A stretch of 64,000 nt of DNA from Acidilobaceae archaeon (GTDB taxonomy: Archaea > Thermoproteota > Thermoprotei_A > Sulfolobales > Acidilobaceae): positions 1 to 64,000 of the forward strand of contig JALWEI010000029.1 of assembly GCA_027014125.1 (NCBI GenBank). The letters run 5' to 3'. A model generated the notes under the pieces. It saw only the letters and a program-made list of their open reading frames with translations. It was not told where the DNA came from and made no database searches. The position numbers and the translations under genes were made by a program. Below, piece after piece: positions 63,249 through 64,000 of the stretch. Each line of letters opens with the position of its first letter. Position 1 is the first letter of the stretch.

Positions 63249-64000
63249 TTGAAGTTCCTACGGTGCAAGGAGATCCCCGAGAGCACAGGGTTCAGCGTGG
63301 GGATAATAGGTGCTGGCCCGGCCGGTCTTGGGGCCGCAGGCTTCCTGAAGTGCAGGGGCCATGACGTGGTGGTCTACGACATGCTCCCCGAGGCCGGGGG
63401 GATGATGTTCTTCGGCATACCCGAGGGGAGGATCAAGAAGGACAAGATAAGGCAGAGTGTGAGGGAGCTGATGGATGCGGGGGTTAAGTTCCTATTCAAC
63501 ACGAAGGTGGGCAGGGACATAAGCCTGGAGGACGTGATCAAGAGCCACGACGCGGTGCTGATAGCCACTGGCACCTGGAAGACCTCGGACATGGGCGTGG
63601 AGGGGGAGAACCTACCCTGGGTCCTGCCAGCGGCTGAGTGGCTTGTAGACGTGCACCTAGCACTATACGGCTACAAGCCCTGGAGCGAGGTCACCATGAT
63701 AGGGGGCCGCATCCTAGTCATAGGCGGGGGGCTCACAGCTGCCGACGCGGTCACTGTACCCCTAACCTACTCCCAGTTCAAGGACAGGGTCAAGGAGCTG
63801 GTCCTCAGCTATAGGAGGACTAGGAAGTACGCCCCGATGAGGGAGAACGAGATGAACAGGCTCGAGCAGCTAGGGGCGAAGATATGGGAGCTAACACAGC
63901 CCATAGAATTCAGAGAGGAGGATGGGAGGCATATCGTCAAGTTCATAAGGCTAGAGCTCAAGGAGGCGGGGGAGGGCAAGAGGCCCAGGCCCGTCCCCAT
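63249..64000 (+). CDS. GltD/NfnB-like NAD(P)H flavoprotein, partial
   Basis: Open from TTG 63249 to the window end, 250 residues, C-terminus missing. SVGIIGAGPAGLGAAGFL binds FAD ADP; DMLPEAGGMMFFGIPEGRIKKD is the second FAD motif; ILVIGGGLTAADAV binds NAD(P). This is the glutamate-synthase small-subunit type of oxidoreductase. The N-terminal iron-sulfur Cys domain of bacterial GltD is missing; only about 15 residues precede the FAD loop. In anaerobes such proteins transfer electrons between NAD(P)H and ferredoxin-linked partners. Confidence 0.88.
   Translation, partial: MKFLRCKEIPESTGFSVGIIGAGPAGLGAAGFLKCRGHDVVVYDMLPEAGGMMFFGIPEGRIKKDKIRQSVRELMDAGVKFLFNTKVGRDISLEDVIKSHDAVLIATGTWKTSDMGVEGENLPWVLPAAEWLVDVHLALYGYKPWSEVTMIGGRILVIGGGLTAADAVTVPLTYSQFKDRVKELVLSYRRTRKYAPMRENEMNRLEQLGAKIWELTQPIEFREEDGRHIVKFIRLELKEAGEGKRPRPVP

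Overview
The window looks like chromosomal DNA from a hyperthermophilic crenarchaeon, most likely of the Desulfurococcales/Pyrodictiaceae type. The grounds are a single-chain reverse gyrase, archaeal information-processing genes (aEF-2, exosome, proteasome alpha, eL15, eL43, prefoldin, RNase P Pop5), TATA-box promoters with very short leaders, frequent GTG and TTG starts, AGG/AGA-rich GC-rich coding and tight operons. The species assignment is inference only. I see no tRNA, rRNA, CRISPR array or insertion sequence.

Layout. 1-1000: the edge of a tRNA-guanine-transglycosylase-like gene and a small companion, both minus strand. 1177-6444: a divergent NurA with HerA, a beta-CASP nuclease and a membrane protein. 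6322-8175: an FdhE-like zinc protein and a tyrosine/aspartate decarboxylase. 8316-10402: an AT-rich island with an ABC-type ATPase and a TOPRIM-like partner, which looks like a horizontally acquired defence module. 10508-20677: an eleven-gene complex I operon (nuoA-B-C-D-H-I-J-K-M-L-N) without the NADH module. 20811-29505: aEF-2, then XPF, DHH, DUF3194, prefoldin beta, Pcc1, Brix, eL43, Rrp42, Rrp41, Rrp4 and SBDS, i.e. most of the archaeal exosome superoperon. The other part of it (psmA, Pop5) is read the opposite way at 29704-30976. 30982-35302: YchF GTPase, eL15, a membrane serine protease, an MFS carrier and a 36-residue small protein. 35490-42709: reverse gyrase, an apparently dead nitrilase-fold protein, an AbrB-PhoU regulator behind a perfect operator-like repeat, an orphan gene and a PHP hydrolase. 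42941-51213: a secreted or surface pair, nicotinamidase, NAD(P)HX repair enzyme and a chain of poorly known small genes. 51244-58183: a redox block of ferredoxin, tungsten aldehyde oxidoreductase, two MoaD-like proteins, an LplA-fold protein and a 2-oxoacid:ferredoxin oxidoreductase. 58184-61020: peroxiredoxin, then IPK, a GHMP protein and MEMO, the archaeal isoprenoid cluster. 61054-63058: a stand-alone Csx1-type CARF-HEPN ribonuclease and a partner. 63249-end: the start of a GltD-like flavoprotein.

How the genes fit together. KorAB and the tungsten aldehyde oxidoreductase both reduce ferredoxin, and a dicluster ferredoxin is encoded beside them. A complex I without NuoEFG would plausibly take electrons from such ferredoxin. 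Repair and topology functions (HerA-NurA, XPF, beta-CASP nuclease, reverse gyrase) are spread over the first two thirds of the window.

The most unusual signals are: two genes (the LplA-like gene at 55175 and IPK near 59378) whose only start at a normal distance from a strong ribosome-binding site is not ATG, GTG or TTG; the nitrilase-fold protein lacking two of three catalytic residues, next to a PhoU-type regulator; the AT-rich ATPase-TOPRIM module; a Pop5 with a membrane anchor; and a TGT-like pair at the left edge. All protein calls were made by reading translated sequence; no database search was run.
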